Position numbers and translations under genes: made by a program. Below, piece after piece: positions 26,969 to 35,865 of a DNA stretch of 64,000 nt (the first letter of the stretch is position 1; the number at the start of each line of letters is the position of its first letter). The notes below the pieces were generated by a model. It did not search any database, was not told where the DNA came from, and saw nothing but the letters and a program-made list of their open reading frames with translations. The stretch comes from Candidatus Cloacimonadota bacterium (GTDB taxonomy: Bacteria; Cloacimonadota; Cloacimonadia; Cloacimonadales; GCA-2742885). The stretch spans positions 1 to 64,000 of the forward strand of contig PDOO01000024.1 in assembly GCA_002742885.1 (NCBI GenBank). Reading direction: 5' to 3'.

Positions 26969-27077
26969 TTTTATTCTCTGCCCCGGGGTCAAAATTTTCT
27001 ATCAGTCCTATAATTTCCGTTAAAACTTCTCCGATTTCCCCGGATTCTTTATCTGTATTTTTAATTTCTTCGTTCAT
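26958..27077 (-). CDS. Small 39-residue acidic protein coupled to its neighbours
   Basis: Its ATG overlaps the TGA of the FliK-like gene (ATGA), and its own end overlaps the start of the GAF gene by 11 bp. This double overlap is the usual mark of translational coupling and is the main reason to call it real. The product begins MNEEIKNTDKESGEIGEVL, is rich in Glu, and contains one likely amphipathic helix (EVLTEIIGLIENF). Its function is unknown. It may serve only to carry ribosomes to the next start. Confidence 0.55.
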   Translation of the reverse strand: MNEEIKNTDKESGEIGEVLTEIIGLIENFDPGAENKNEE

Positions 27078-28042
27078 ATTATATATTCCGCTCTTTCGGA
27101 TTTAATATAGGGAACAATAACGGCGCTTTCCAGCTTTATCGGATTAAAACCCTTTTGAAGCAATAAATTTCTCAATTGGGACTTTAAAGTTTTGTAAGCT
27201 CTTGCCGCAAAGCTGTTTCCTGAATATATTGTTACGGCAACGTTTTTGCCGTTTTTCTTAAAATAAAAATCAACCCTTCCGAAAAATTCAGATTTAAGAG
27301 GAAAATAAAATTCTTCGATTAATTGCCCCGATATTTTTTTTACCGATTTTTCGGCAGGTCTCAATTCAAGATAAGCATCCGATTTCGTAACCAGAAATAC
27401 CGGCAACTCCTCCGGATACGTATTTTCGTTTAAAATAATAATTTTCTTTCTTAATTCTTCCGAAATAAATTCATAACGCAATAATTTTTCCGGAGAAAAA
27501 ATTTTAAATAAATCAGCATCTCCGTTTTCGTTGCGAAGAAAAATTTTATCCTCGTTAAGAACAGAATAAAAAGCTTCAATCGCTTCTATGGGATTTTTCA
27601 ATTTATAAAAACTTTTCGGTTTTCGAAATTTAAATTTTTTATTTATTGCTGAAATCTTATTCAGCAAATCTCCGTCAACATGCTTTTCCAAAGACGAAAG
27701 AGAAAAATTACTCAGTATTTTTACGGTTTCCTCAGTTAAATCAAAATCTTTGCCGGCAACAGTTCTCCAGAAATAATCGTCATCGATTCCGCTTCCGCAC
27801 AACGGAATTAATTTTAAATTGAGTTTGGGAAAAATATCGGCAACCCGAACATATATCTTACCGGGTTCGATCCTGAGATCAGAATCGGCAACCAATTCAA
27901 CGCCGTCAACACTAATAAGGTATTTTCCTTCGGAAATTTTCGTTAATAACCGAGACGGCAAAACTTGATTTTTCTTTAATCTTTTTTTTAACAATTCAAC
28001 GGCATGTTTCCTTTTTTCGCTGCCGTATTTTTCGTAAGACAC
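27074..28042 (-). CDS. FliK-like flagellar hook-length control protein
   Basis: 322 residues. The C-terminal 80 residues fit the FliK C-terminal domain: FFGRVDFYFKKNGKNVAVTI, then SFAARAYKTLKSQLRNLLLQKGF, the pattern of G.V.V.......V.V......AR..L...L..L...L...G. The N-terminal part (ISEGKYLISVDGVELVADS...IEPGKIYVRV) resembles the small beta domain found in FliK-type proteins. FliK measures hook length and switches export through FlhB. It lies in the flagellar operon, 22 bp after the TPR membrane protein gene. The call rests on pattern and context and needs a profile search. Confidence 0.6.
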   Translation of the reverse strand: MSYEKYGSEKRKHAVELLKKRLKKNQVLPSRLLTKISEGKYLISVDGVELVADSDLRIEPGKIYVRVADIFPKLNLKLIPLCGSGIDDDYFWRTVAGKDFDLTEETVKILSNFSLSSLEKHVDGDLLNKISAINKKFKFRKPKSFYKLKNPIEAIEAFYSVLNEDKIFLRNENGDADLFKIFSPEKLLRYEFISEELRKKIIILNENTYPEELPVFLVTKSDAYLELRPAEKSVKKISGQLIEEFYFPLKSEFFGRVDFYFKKNGKNVAVTIYSGNSFAARAYKTLKSQLRNLLLQKGFNPIKLESAVIVPYIKSERAEYII

Positions 28043-28064
28043 AACCGATTATTCCGCAATAATT

Positions 28065-29687
28065 TTAATCATACATCTTAATGATAAATTCAACTTCTCT
28101 TTGAGAGATCTGCAATTCTTTGGCAATAGATTCCGTATCCCAGCCTTCGGCGTAAAATTTCATTATCATTTTCTTTTTGTATTCTTCGTTTCCGAAACCG
28201 GATAAATCATAAGATTTGGAGTCGTCTCCTTCCTGCTCAGGTTCTTCCTCTATGCCGCTGAGAATATTTTTTTCCTGCTCCATAAGCTCGGCTATTTCGT
28301 CTTCCGTAATTTCTTCGCTCAAAACAGGAGGATTATCTTCATCAAAATCGCTTCCGAAAGCAAAAGGATCTTCCGTCGTTATTTCTTTTTCTGCGTCGGC
28401 GTTTTCTCCGAACTGCAAGTCAAGATCATTTTCTGCCTTAGAATTAATAAATGCGTCATCATTTTTTTCGGAATCAGATTCATTTTTTTCTTCTTTCTCT
28501 TCTCTTTTATTGGCGTAAGCCCTTTTTAAGGCATCTTCGCGGAACTCAATATCATCAACGGAAAACTTGTCTTCGCTCTTTCCTTTTTTAAAAATGAAAG
28601 TCAAAATAACTCCGACAGTTGCCGAAAAAAGCGCCATTACAAGAGCAACCCACAACTTCATTTCTATCATCATAAAACCTTTCTTTTCAGTTTTTTCTTC
28701 TTTCTCGGGTTCAACCAGACTTTTGTAAAGTTTAGCGTTCTTTTCGTCGCCCATTGCTTCGTAAATTTCCAGCAACTCTTTATTTACATTTAAAGTAAGC
28801 GGAGAATTTTCGTCTATTTCATTAAATTTTTTGATTGCGTAATCCCAATCTCCGAATTTTGAAGCAACCGATCCGACGAGAAAAAGACGATAATCTTCGG
28901 AATCCACCATTTTGAAATATTCTTTGTATTTTTTGTATAAATCGGAAGCCTGCGCAGTATCGTCCGAATCGTCGTAATTCTGTTTTGAAACGGGGGAAAC
29001 TTCTTTTTTGCGAGGTTTTTCAACCTTTTTGACAGGTTTCTTTGCCGGCGACTTCTTTCCTCCTCCGTATTTCTTCAGCATTTTTTGAGCATCGGCGTAT
29101 TCTTCATCCTGAGGAGATACTTTTTCAAATTTATCGGAAGCTTCCGCATAACGTCCTCGTTTTGCCAAAACCATTCCCCACCAATAATAAATCCCGGTAT
29201 TTTGAGGAGCTATTTTTTCTATTTTTCGGTATTCTTTCAATGCTTTATTGAGAAATCCGACAGTATAATAAAACTTGGCGTAACTGAGATGTTCGTTCAG
29301 CGTCTCAGGATTTTTATTATTAAAAATATCCAACACCAATTTGTACTTTTTGCCGGTCAGATAAGATGTTTTTAAATAATATTTTTTTTCCGTATTTATA
29401 TGGACAGACAAATCTTCGGCAACTTTTTGCAATGACAATGATTTCAACACTTTGCCGGGGAAAGAAGTATTTTGCTGAACCGAATTACCTCTTTTGCAAT
29501 CTTTGATTCGGACAATAATCTTTTTATTTTCAGACTGTTGAATTGTTTTATAATTCGGTTTGGAATCAAAAACCAATACGGTTCGGTTAACTTCTCCAAA
29601 ATCTCCGTGATAAATCTTTTCCAAAGTTACGGCATTTATCCCCGATAAAATAAGGCATAAAATAATTACAAAAAAATATTTATTCAT
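28065..29687 (-). CDS. Membrane protein with AMIN-like domain, TPRs and acidic cytoplasmic tail
   Basis: 540 residues: signal peptide, an AMIN-like beta domain (about 20-125) and TPR repeats (ALKEYRKIEKIAPQNTGIYY). A Lys/Pro linker and a further TPR stretch come next, then one membrane helix (about 345-367, LWVALVMALFSATVGVILTF), and an acidic tail of about 170 residues. The tail ends in an HTH-like segment (YAEGWDTESIAKELQISQ) of the kind seen at the ends of flagellar-operon proteins. The topology places the TPRs in the periplasm, beside peptidoglycan. It sits between the HDOD gene and the FliK-like gene. It may be a scaffold for the flagellar motor or cell pole, by inference only. Confidence 0.65.
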   Translation of the reverse strand: MNKYFFVIILCLILSGINAVTLEKIYHGDFGEVNRTVLVFDSKPNYKTIQQSENKKIIVRIKDCKRGNSVQQNTSFPGKVLKSLSLQKVAEDLSVHINTEKKYYLKTSYLTGKKYKLVLDIFNNKNPETLNEHLSYAKFYYTVGFLNKALKEYRKIEKIAPQNTGIYYWWGMVLAKRGRYAEASDKFEKVSPQDEEYADAQKMLKKYGGGKKSPAKKPVKKVEKPRKKEVSPVSKQNYDDSDDTAQASDLYKKYKEYFKMVDSEDYRLFLVGSVASKFGDWDYAIKKFNEIDENSPLTLNVNKELLEIYEAMGDEKNAKLYKSLVEPEKEEKTEKKGFMMIEMKLWVALVMALFSATVGVILTFIFKKGKSEDKFSVDDIEFREDALKRAYANKREEKEEKNESDSEKNDDAFINSKAENDLDLQFGENADAEKEITTEDPFAFGSDFDEDNPPVLSEEITEDEIAELMEQEKNILSGIEEEPEQEGDDSKSYDLSGFGNEEYKKKMIMKFYAEGWDTESIAKELQISQREVEFIIKMYD

Positions 29688-29705
29688 AGTAAACTCCCGG
29701 GTAAT

Positions 29706-30596
29706 TTATATTTTAAATAATTGTAAAAATTCTTTTGAGTTTTCAAGTTCTTCGACCATAAGTTCATTGTAATAATCCCAATCTATTATTTTTTTGCCTC
29801 CCGAGACAATGCAATATTTAAGATTCAATTCATCTCGCGCTTTATCAGGATCGGAAAGCTCGGCGAAATTATCGTCAGGGAAAGGAGTAAGATATTTATT
29901 TACGAGATAATCGCTGAAATGGAGAATAAAAGATATTTTTTTGAATTTTTCGGCATTAAGACAATCGTGATGATAAAGAATGCTTAATCCGATCTGTTCG
30001 GGAAGATTCCAGTTCTTGCAAAGCCAATAGCCGATTTCGGCATGATCGGTTCCTAAAATTTTTTTTTCGGCAACAACGGAACTTAATCTTTCTCTTTTTC
30101 GCAATTTTTCTATTTTTTCGTATTCGGCATTAACGTATTCATAAATTATCAGTTTTCCTATATCATGAAGAATGCCTATCGTAAATAATTCATTGCTGTC
30201 GTTAAGATTTGTTTCCAAAGCTATTTTTTTGGCGGTGATTCCGCATTGCAGCGAATGTTCCCAAAATTTAAACAGATCAAAACGCGCGGAAGAAAATTCT
30301 GCTTTAAATTTTTTAACAATGGAAATACTTAATGCCAAATTCATTATATTGTTAAATCCCAACATTGACACAGCATGTTTTACGCTGACTATCTCATTGG
30401 GGCAACCGTAAAAAGAAGAATTGGCGAGCTTAAGTATTTTGGCGGATAAAGCAGGCTCGGAAGAAACAAGTTTCTCAATGTCGGAGGCAGATGTATCAGG
30501 ATCATGAAAAAGATCCAGCAACTTTGACATCACCGCCGGCAAAACAGGCAGAGTTTGAATATATTGCGTTATTTTTTGTATTTTTTCAAGTACCAC
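29706..30596 (-). CDS. HDOD-domain signalling protein
   Basis: 296 residues of the HDOD family (HD-like fold without a complete metal site): LPVLPAVMSKLLDLFHDPDTS, SSEPALSAKILKLANSSFYG, AVSMLGFNNIMNLALSISI, GILHDIGKL and a later DHAEIGYWL. Such proteins tie c-di-GMP or chemosensory signals to motility genes. The ATG overlaps the fliA stop by 1 bp, which makes the link to flagellar control strong. HDIGKL keeps the HD pair, but I cannot tell whether it is active. Confidence 0.88.
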   Translation of the reverse strand: MVLEKIQKITQYIQTLPVLPAVMSKLLDLFHDPDTSASDIEKLVSSEPALSAKILKLANSSFYGCPNEIVSVKHAVSMLGFNNIMNLALSISIVKKFKAEFSSARFDLFKFWEHSLQCGITAKKIALETNLNDSNELFTIGILHDIGKLIIYEYVNAEYEKIEKLRKRERLSSVVAEKKILGTDHAEIGYWLCKNWNLPEQIGLSILYHHDCLNAEKFKKISFILHFSDYLVNKYLTPFPDDNFAELSDPDKARDELNLKYCIVSGGKKIIDWDYYNELMVEELENSKEFLQLFKI

Positions 30597-31363
30597 TAAA
30601 TTATTCCTGCAGGAGAAAAATCTTTTAAAAAATTACGAAGTTTAATAAGAGCGGAAGAATGAAGCTGGGAAACTCGGGATTCGGTAACATTCAAAACAGA
30701 GCCTATTTCTTTTAAATTAAGATTTTCGTAATAATAAAGAGAAATTACCAGTTTTTCCTTATCCGGCAATAGACTTACAGATGAAATTATCTTTTCTCGG
30801 TAACGCTGTTTCAAAAGTTTTTCTTCAAAATCTTCCTGACTGTCATCTTTAACTATATCCCTGATTTTCAGTCTGTCTCCGTCGGAAGCGATTTCCGTTT
30901 CCAGAGAAGCAAGGAAAAGAGGTCCCAAATGGTCAGTAATTTTATAATAATCTTCCAAAGATATTTCAAGTTCTTCGGCAATTTCTTCATCCGAAGGCAT
31001 TCTTTCCAATTTATTGAATAAATGATGAGTAGCCGCATCTATTTTTTTGGATTTTTGTCTTATGGAACGAGGAACCCAGTCTATGCTTCTGATTTCGTCA
31101 ATTATGGCTCCTCTTATTCGAATTGAGGAAAAAGTCGAAAATTTTACGCCTTTTTCAAGATCGAATTTTTCGATTGCCTCAAGCAATCCCATTACCCCCG
31201 CACTGTAAAGATCGTCTTTATCTATTGAACCGGAAGTATATACAAGCAGTTTATTTGCGTGGTAATGCACAATATTCAAGTATTTAACTACAATTTTTTC
31301 CAGAAGTTCTTTGCGTCCGTTTTTTTTATACAGTTCCCAGAGTTTGATTTCCTGAGTATCCAT
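30596..31363 (-). CDS. fliA: Flagellar sigma factor FliA (sigma-28)
   Basis: 255 residues with regions 2, 3 and 4 of a FliA/WhiG-type sigma-70 factor and no region 1. Seen are DLYSAGVMGLLEAIEKFDLEKG, FSTFSSIRIRGAIIDEIRSIDWVPR (the family hallmark), MPSDEEIAEELEIS and a region 4 HTH, LKEIGSVLNVTESRVSQLHS. It should direct transcription of late flagellar and chemotaxis genes. AAGGAG lies 5 nt before the ATG. A likely promoter of its own is in the 136-bp gap upstream. Confidence 0.95.
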   Translation of the reverse strand: MDTQEIKLWELYKKNGRKELLEKIVVKYLNIVHYHANKLLVYTSGSIDKDDLYSAGVMGLLEAIEKFDLEKGVKFSTFSSIRIRGAIIDEIRSIDWVPRSIRQKSKKIDAATHHLFNKLERMPSDEEIAEELEISLEDYYKITDHLGPLFLASLETEIASDGDRLKIRDIVKDDSQEDFEEKLLKQRYREKIISSVSLLPDKEKLVISLYYYENLNLKEIGSVLNVTESRVSQLHSSALIKLRNFLKDFSPAGII

Positions 31364-31399
31364 TCCGTCTCCTTAGTCTGTATTACGCCGATTCAATTA

Positions 31400-31427
31400 A
31401 TTATATAATAAAACAAATTCAAGAAAA
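31400..31427 (-). promoter_or_regulatory. Candidate promoter in front of fliA
   Basis: A perfect TATAAT on the minus strand (31405-31400) lies 37 bp before the fliA start. The -35 region (TTTTCT at 16 bp) is poor. A TTGACA occurs further up at about 31437, too far to pair with it. It may be an internal promoter. Confidence 0.35.
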
Positions 31428-31499
31428 AAGGGATAATGTCAAGCATGTTTAAAAAAAATGTTGAAACAACAAAAGAAGCAACACATTAAAATAAGAATA

Positions 31500-31796
31500 T
31501 TATGCCCCTAAGTCTGCATTTTTCGGCACGAATTTTTCCGATTTTTCTTCTTCGGAGTTTTCAAATTTCGGCATGCCGTCAACGATAAGCTTCCATTCGG
31601 TTTCGGTATAGGCAAACTTCCAGACAATAACAATAAGGTTCAGAACAAAAGTCGAAGTTACGAGGGTAATGATTCCCCTTAAAAGCGCATCAACAAGATC
31701 CGCTCCGAAGAAAATATAAGTCGTAAAGAATGTTATAAAAAACATAACTATCGACATGGCTCTTACAAAAGCCGTTAACTGAACCTTAGTTGCCAT
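31500..31796 (-). CDS. Small two-helix membrane protein of the flagellar operon
   Basis: 98 residues with two hydrophobic segments (about 12-32 and 36-61) joined by FFGADLVDALLRG, then a polar tail with acidic residues (FENSEEEKSEKF). The start overlaps the fleN stop by 1 bp, so it is co-translated. I know no family name. Its place between fleN and fliA suggests a motility or polarity role. Confidence 0.65.
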   Translation of the reverse strand: MATKVQLTAFVRAMSIVMFFITFFTTYIFFGADLVDALLRGIITLVTSTFVLNLIVIVWKFAYTETEWKLIVDGMPKFENSEEEKSEKFVPKNADLGA

Positions 31797-32605
31797 TATT
31801 TATCCTCTTTCAATAAAGTCATCGCAATATTATGGATGTTGGCAGACGACACTGATCTCGGGCGTTTAATAATAATCGGAACCTGTTCTTTTACTGCTTC
31901 CGGCAAATATCTGTCGTAAGGAATGCTCCCGAGATGATTAATCTGTTTATTCAGAAAATGCCTGATTATCAAATTAACTTTATTGAAAATATTTTTACCT
32001 TCATTATCCGTTTGCGCCATATTTATCACCATATAAATATTAGGCTCTTTCTTTCGGTAATGCAAAACTTTAATCATTGCGTAAGCATCGGTAATCGAAG
32101 TCGGCTCGGGAGTCGAAATAACAATGATCTTATCGGCGCTTAAAACAAATTCCAAGGTATAATCCGAGATTCCGGCTCCGGTATCGATCAGAATATAATC
32201 ATATTCAACCTGCAAGTCCCGGTAAATCTGAATCAACGCTTTTTGAATTTCTCCCTGCGACTGCATTATGCGAATATCTCCGGACGCGGCGGGTAAAATT
32301 TTCACCCCTTTCGGTCCTTCAATCAATAATTCGTCCAAGGTTATGAGACTGTCCAAATAAGCCGTAATGCTGTGTTCCGCATAAACTCCCGTCAAGACAT
32401 CAAGATTAGACAGATTCATGTCGGCATCGATCAACAATACTTTTTTACCTCTTATCGACATGGCAATGGCAAGATTTAAGATAAAATTACTTTTTCCGAC
32501 TCCGCCCTTGCCGCTCGTGATTGCCACCAATTTGGCAATTTTCTCGTTTACTTTTTTATGTTTAGTGAAATTCTTAAGCTGTTCTGATTGGTCAAAGAAT
32601 TCCAT
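31796..32605 (-). CDS. fleN: FleN/FlhG family MinD-like ATPase
   Basis: 269 residues. Deviant Walker A SGKGGVGKSNFILNLA, switch region LIDADMNLSNLDVLTG and DTGAGISDYTLEFV are intact. These define the FlhG/FleN/YlxH branch that counts and limits flagella together with FlhF. The N-terminal DQSEQLKNF segment resembles the motif used to stimulate the FlhF GTPase. Its start lies 14 bp inside the end of flhF. No C-terminal membrane-targeting helix is evident. Confidence 0.92.
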   Translation of the reverse strand: MEFFDQSEQLKNFTKHKKVNEKIAKLVAITSGKGGVGKSNFILNLAIAMSIRGKKVLLIDADMNLSNLDVLTGVYAEHSITAYLDSLITLDELLIEGPKGVKILPAASGDIRIMQSQGEIQKALIQIYRDLQVEYDYILIDTGAGISDYTLEFVLSADKIIVISTPEPTSITDAYAMIKVLHYRKKEPNIYMVINMAQTDNEGKNIFNKVNLIIRHFLNKQINHLGSIPYDRYLPEAVKEQVPIIIKRPRSVSSANIHNIAMTLLKEDK

Positions 32606-33737
32606 ATTTACCTCTTATTATCGTATTTGCAATTTCTTTCCGGTCGGCTATTTTTATATCTTCTGGGATATTCTGCCCGAAAGTGAGATAAGAAACAGGC
32701 TTTTGAAAATCATTTGCCAAGTTTACAATATCGCCGAATTCTCCCGCTTCATCAAGCTTGGAAAAAATTATTCCTTTATAATGCAAAATGCTGTAATTTT
32801 TTATTGCATCGCATAAATCGTTGTATCGAGTCGTCATGCTCAAAACAAGATGCACTTCGTCTGATCCGGAAATTCGTATTAATTCTTTCAAGGAAGACAT
32901 TTTTTTTATATTTTTGGGATTAATTCCGGGAGTATCCAGAAACACCATATCATAATTTTCGGTTTTCTTCAAGATTTCCGGCATGTCTTTATTTTGATAA
33001 ACCGGGAAAAAATCAATCGAAGCTATATCGGCAAAAGATTTCAATTGTTCCATAGCTCCCATTCTGAAACTGTCTGCGGAAACGACGGCAACATTTTTAC
33101 CGTGAGTATATTTATATCTTGCCGAAAGTTTTGCCAAGGTCGTGGTCTTCCCCGCTCCCGTCGGTCCGACAAGAACAACCACGGAAGTTCTGTTTCCTTT
33201 TATCGACAAAGGTCCGGTTATCATAAGTTTATTTTTTATTTTATGTAAAATTTTATCGTCTATCTTATCTTCTTCCAAAAGTTCTTCGCCTTTCATGTGA
33301 AGCAAAATTTCTTCAATAATCTTATTGGCAAATTCCGGAGCAACTCCGTTTTCGATTAATTTTCTGACCTTGCCCTGAAGAATTTTGGGAATATGAGGAA
33401 GATTTTCGTATTTAATGTGATTAACCAACATTTCAATTCTATTGTTAAGATAATCAAGATCTTTTCGTATAAGTCCCAATTCGACATTGCTTATCGGAGA
33501 ACTCTTCGGTTTTTTGGAAATATTTTCTCGCAATAAATTATGAAAAGGCGATGCTTCAGGTTTTTCGTTATCAGCCTTATCGGCGGCAGCGGTAACTTCC
33601 AAAGCTTCTTTGAGTGAAGGATGATCATGCAAAGTTACTTTTTTCTGACCCAGAATAATTGCATTGTCGCCGAATTCTTTTTTTATTTCCGCCAGAGCGG
33701 CCTGCATTGATTTTGCATAAAATTTTTTAATTTTCAT
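32592..33737 (-). CDS. flhF: Flagellar biosynthesis GTPase FlhF
   Basis: 381 residues: an N-terminal basic region (MKIKKFYAKSMQAALAEIKKEFG), a variable linker, then the NG domain of SRP-type GTPases with GPTGAGKTTTLAKL, VSADSFRMGAMEQLK, FLDTPGINP and FSKLDEAGEFG. FlhF marks where the flagellum is built. The NG core ends normally. Position between flhA and fleN is the order common to polar flagellates, so polar flagellation is a fair inference. Confidence 0.95.
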   Translation of the reverse strand: MKIKKFYAKSMQAALAEIKKEFGDNAIILGQKKVTLHDHPSLKEALEVTAAADKADNEKPEASPFHNLLRENISKKPKSSPISNVELGLIRKDLDYLNNRIEMLVNHIKYENLPHIPKILQGKVRKLIENGVAPEFANKIIEEILLHMKGEELLEEDKIDDKILHKIKNKLMITGPLSIKGNRTSVVVLVGPTGAGKTTTLAKLSARYKYTHGKNVAVVSADSFRMGAMEQLKSFADIASIDFFPVYQNKDMPEILKKTENYDMVFLDTPGINPKNIKKMSSLKELIRISGSDEVHLVLSMTTRYNDLCDAIKNYSILHYKGIIFSKLDEAGEFGDIVNLANDFQKPVSYLTFGQNIPEDIKIADRKEIANTIIRGKYGIL

Positions 33738-33757
33738 TAAAAATTCCCGAATTTAAA

Positions 33758-35842
33758 TTATGCCTCAGCGGCATCTATTGTCAGTTGAGCTTTTATGGGC
33801 AGATGAGTGGGTATTTCATTGTAAGAGACAACCGCAATTTGCGGTAAAACCGGTTCAATCAATTTCCTGAAATAGACCCTTATGGACGGAGCAACCATTA
33901 CCAGAGGAATAAGTCCCAGCCTGTTCATTTCCTCGGCTGCTTCTCGCAAATCATTATAAATATTATTAATAATCTCGGGCGATAAAGCGGTATTTCCGTT
34001 TTGTTTGTTATTGATGACGACTTCCGAGATCATGCGTTCTAAAACGGGAGCCAGAGTAATTCCGTAAACCGTTCCGTCGGAAGCAGTATATTTTTTAGCA
34101 ATGGTTCTCGCCAAAGCAAAACGAACGTATTCCGTCAAAGTTTCCGTTTCTCTTGTAAAAGGAGCATAATCCGCAAGAGTTTCCAAAATCGTAACCATAT
34201 CGCGAATCGGCACCGATTCATGCAAAAGAGCTTTCAAAACCTGTTCCACGCTGCCGAGACTCAACATGCCGGGAACAAGTTCGTTTACCACCGCTTCGTT
34301 TTCTTTTTTCACGTTATCAAGAAGTTTCTGCACGTCCTGACGGGTTATGATTTGGTCGGCATTTGATTTTATGACTTCCGACAGATGAGTTGCAATCATC
34401 GCTCCCGGTTCGATAACGGTATAACCGTGCATTTCCGCAATTTCTTTTTTATCTTCGGAAATCCAAAGAGCCGGCAAACCGAAAGCCGGTTCGACAGCCG
34501 GAATGCCTTTTATTTCTTTTTCTACTCCGCCTGAATCAAGAGCCAGAAAATGGTTCATAAGACATTCTCCCGAGCTTATTTCCTCTCCTCTTATTTTTAT
34601 AACGTATTGATTAGGAACCAAAGCAATATTGTCGCGTACTCTGATAAGCGGAATAAGAACTCCGGCTTCCATGGCAATTTCTTTGCGCAGGCTCGTAATT
34701 CTCTGCAATAAATCGCCTTGTCGTTTCTCGTCAACCAAAGAAAGCAGAGAATATCCCAGTTCCAGTTCAAGCGGATCAACTTGAAGATAATCGGTCATGT
34801 CTTCCGGTTCGCTTGATTCCGTATCGTCAACTTCAAGCTCAGATTTTTGTTCGCTTTCAAAGGCGTCTTCCTCAATCGATTTACGAAGTTTTAAAGCATA
34901 AAAAATCACTCCGATTCCGATCGGTATAAAGAAGTACCAAGGCATCCCGGGAGCAAAACCGAACAGAATAAGAACAGATCCGGCAACAATCATAACTTTC
35001 GGTTCGGCAGCCAATTGAGTCATAAGTTCTGTACCGAGATCAGATTTTGTTCCTGCTCTGGTAACAATGATACCGGCGGAAGTTGAGATCAAAAGAGACG
35101 GTATTTGAGAGACGATTCCGTCTCCGACAGTCAAAACGGTATAGGTTGAAAGAGCCTTCATAAACGGCATTTTAAGTTGCCATACTCCGATAATTATTCC
35201 GCCGAGAATATTTATGGAAGTGATAATCAGACCGGCAACGGCATCTCCTTTGACAAACTTGGAAGCACCGTCCATAGCTCCGTAAAAATCGGCATCTCGA
35301 CGTATGGCTTCTCTTCTTTCCCGAGCTTCCTCTTCTGTAATAACCCCGTTATTAAGATCGGCATCAACTGCCATTTGTTTACCGGGCATGGCATCCAAAG
35401 TAAAACGAGCCGCAACTTCGGCAACACGTCCCGAACCGTTGGTAATCACCTTAAAATTGATGATAAAAAGAATCATGAAAATAATAAGACCTACGACATA
35501 ATTTCCGCTGATCATAAATCCGCCGAAAACTTCCACAACTTTACCTGCATAAGCGTTGCCCAGAATAAGTCTTGTCGTGGCAACGTTCAAAGAAAGCCGA
35601 AAAAGAGTTACCACCAAAAGAACCCCGGGAAAGACAGAAAAATCACTCGGACGAAGTATATAAAGCGGAGAAAGCAAAATAATAAACGCCGTTAAAAAAT
35701 TGATCACGAGAAGCAAGTCGATCACAAGAGGAGGCATCGGAATCAACATAACCAGCAAAATAACGACAACGCCGACGGCAACAAACAGGTCGCTGCGTTC
35801 AGCCAAACTTTGAATCATCGGTATTTCTGATTTTTTTGCCAT
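33758..35842 (-). CDS. flhA: Flagellar export protein FlhA
   Basis: 694 residues: eight predicted membrane helices in the first 330 residues with the FHIPEP-type loop (RFTLDAMPGKQMAVDADLNNG), then the cytoplasmic domain that docks chaperone-substrate complexes (ELELGYSLLSLVD, VIEPGAMIATHLSEVIK, VNELVPGMLSLGSVEQVLKA). It forms the export ring of the flagellar type III apparatus and uses the proton-motive force. It is full length, 24 bp after flhB. Confidence 0.97.
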   Translation of the reverse strand: MAKKSEIPMIQSLAERSDLFVAVGVVVILLVMLIPMPPLVIDLLLVINFLTAFIILLSPLYILRPSDFSVFPGVLLVVTLFRLSLNVATTRLILGNAYAGKVVEVFGGFMISGNYVVGLIIFMILFIINFKVITNGSGRVAEVAARFTLDAMPGKQMAVDADLNNGVITEEEARERREAIRRDADFYGAMDGASKFVKGDAVAGLIITSINILGGIIIGVWQLKMPFMKALSTYTVLTVGDGIVSQIPSLLISTSAGIIVTRAGTKSDLGTELMTQLAAEPKVMIVAGSVLILFGFAPGMPWYFFIPIGIGVIFYALKLRKSIEEDAFESEQKSELEVDDTESSEPEDMTDYLQVDPLELELGYSLLSLVDEKRQGDLLQRITSLRKEIAMEAGVLIPLIRVRDNIALVPNQYVIKIRGEEISSGECLMNHFLALDSGGVEKEIKGIPAVEPAFGLPALWISEDKKEIAEMHGYTVIEPGAMIATHLSEVIKSNADQIITRQDVQKLLDNVKKENEAVVNELVPGMLSLGSVEQVLKALLHESVPIRDMVTILETLADYAPFTRETETLTEYVRFALARTIAKKYTASDGTVYGITLAPVLERMISEVVINNKQNGNTALSPEIINNIYNDLREAAEEMNRLGLIPLVMVAPSIRVYFRKLIEPVLPQIAVVSYNEIPTHLPIKAQLTIDAAEA

Positions 35843-35865
35843 ATCTTATCCGTTTAAGTATTTTT

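Noticed and set aside
35177-35695. 172-codon frame antisense to flhA
   Set aside because: Shadow of a conserved gene in the opposite frame; Asn/Lys-rich with no domain and no ribosome-binding site.
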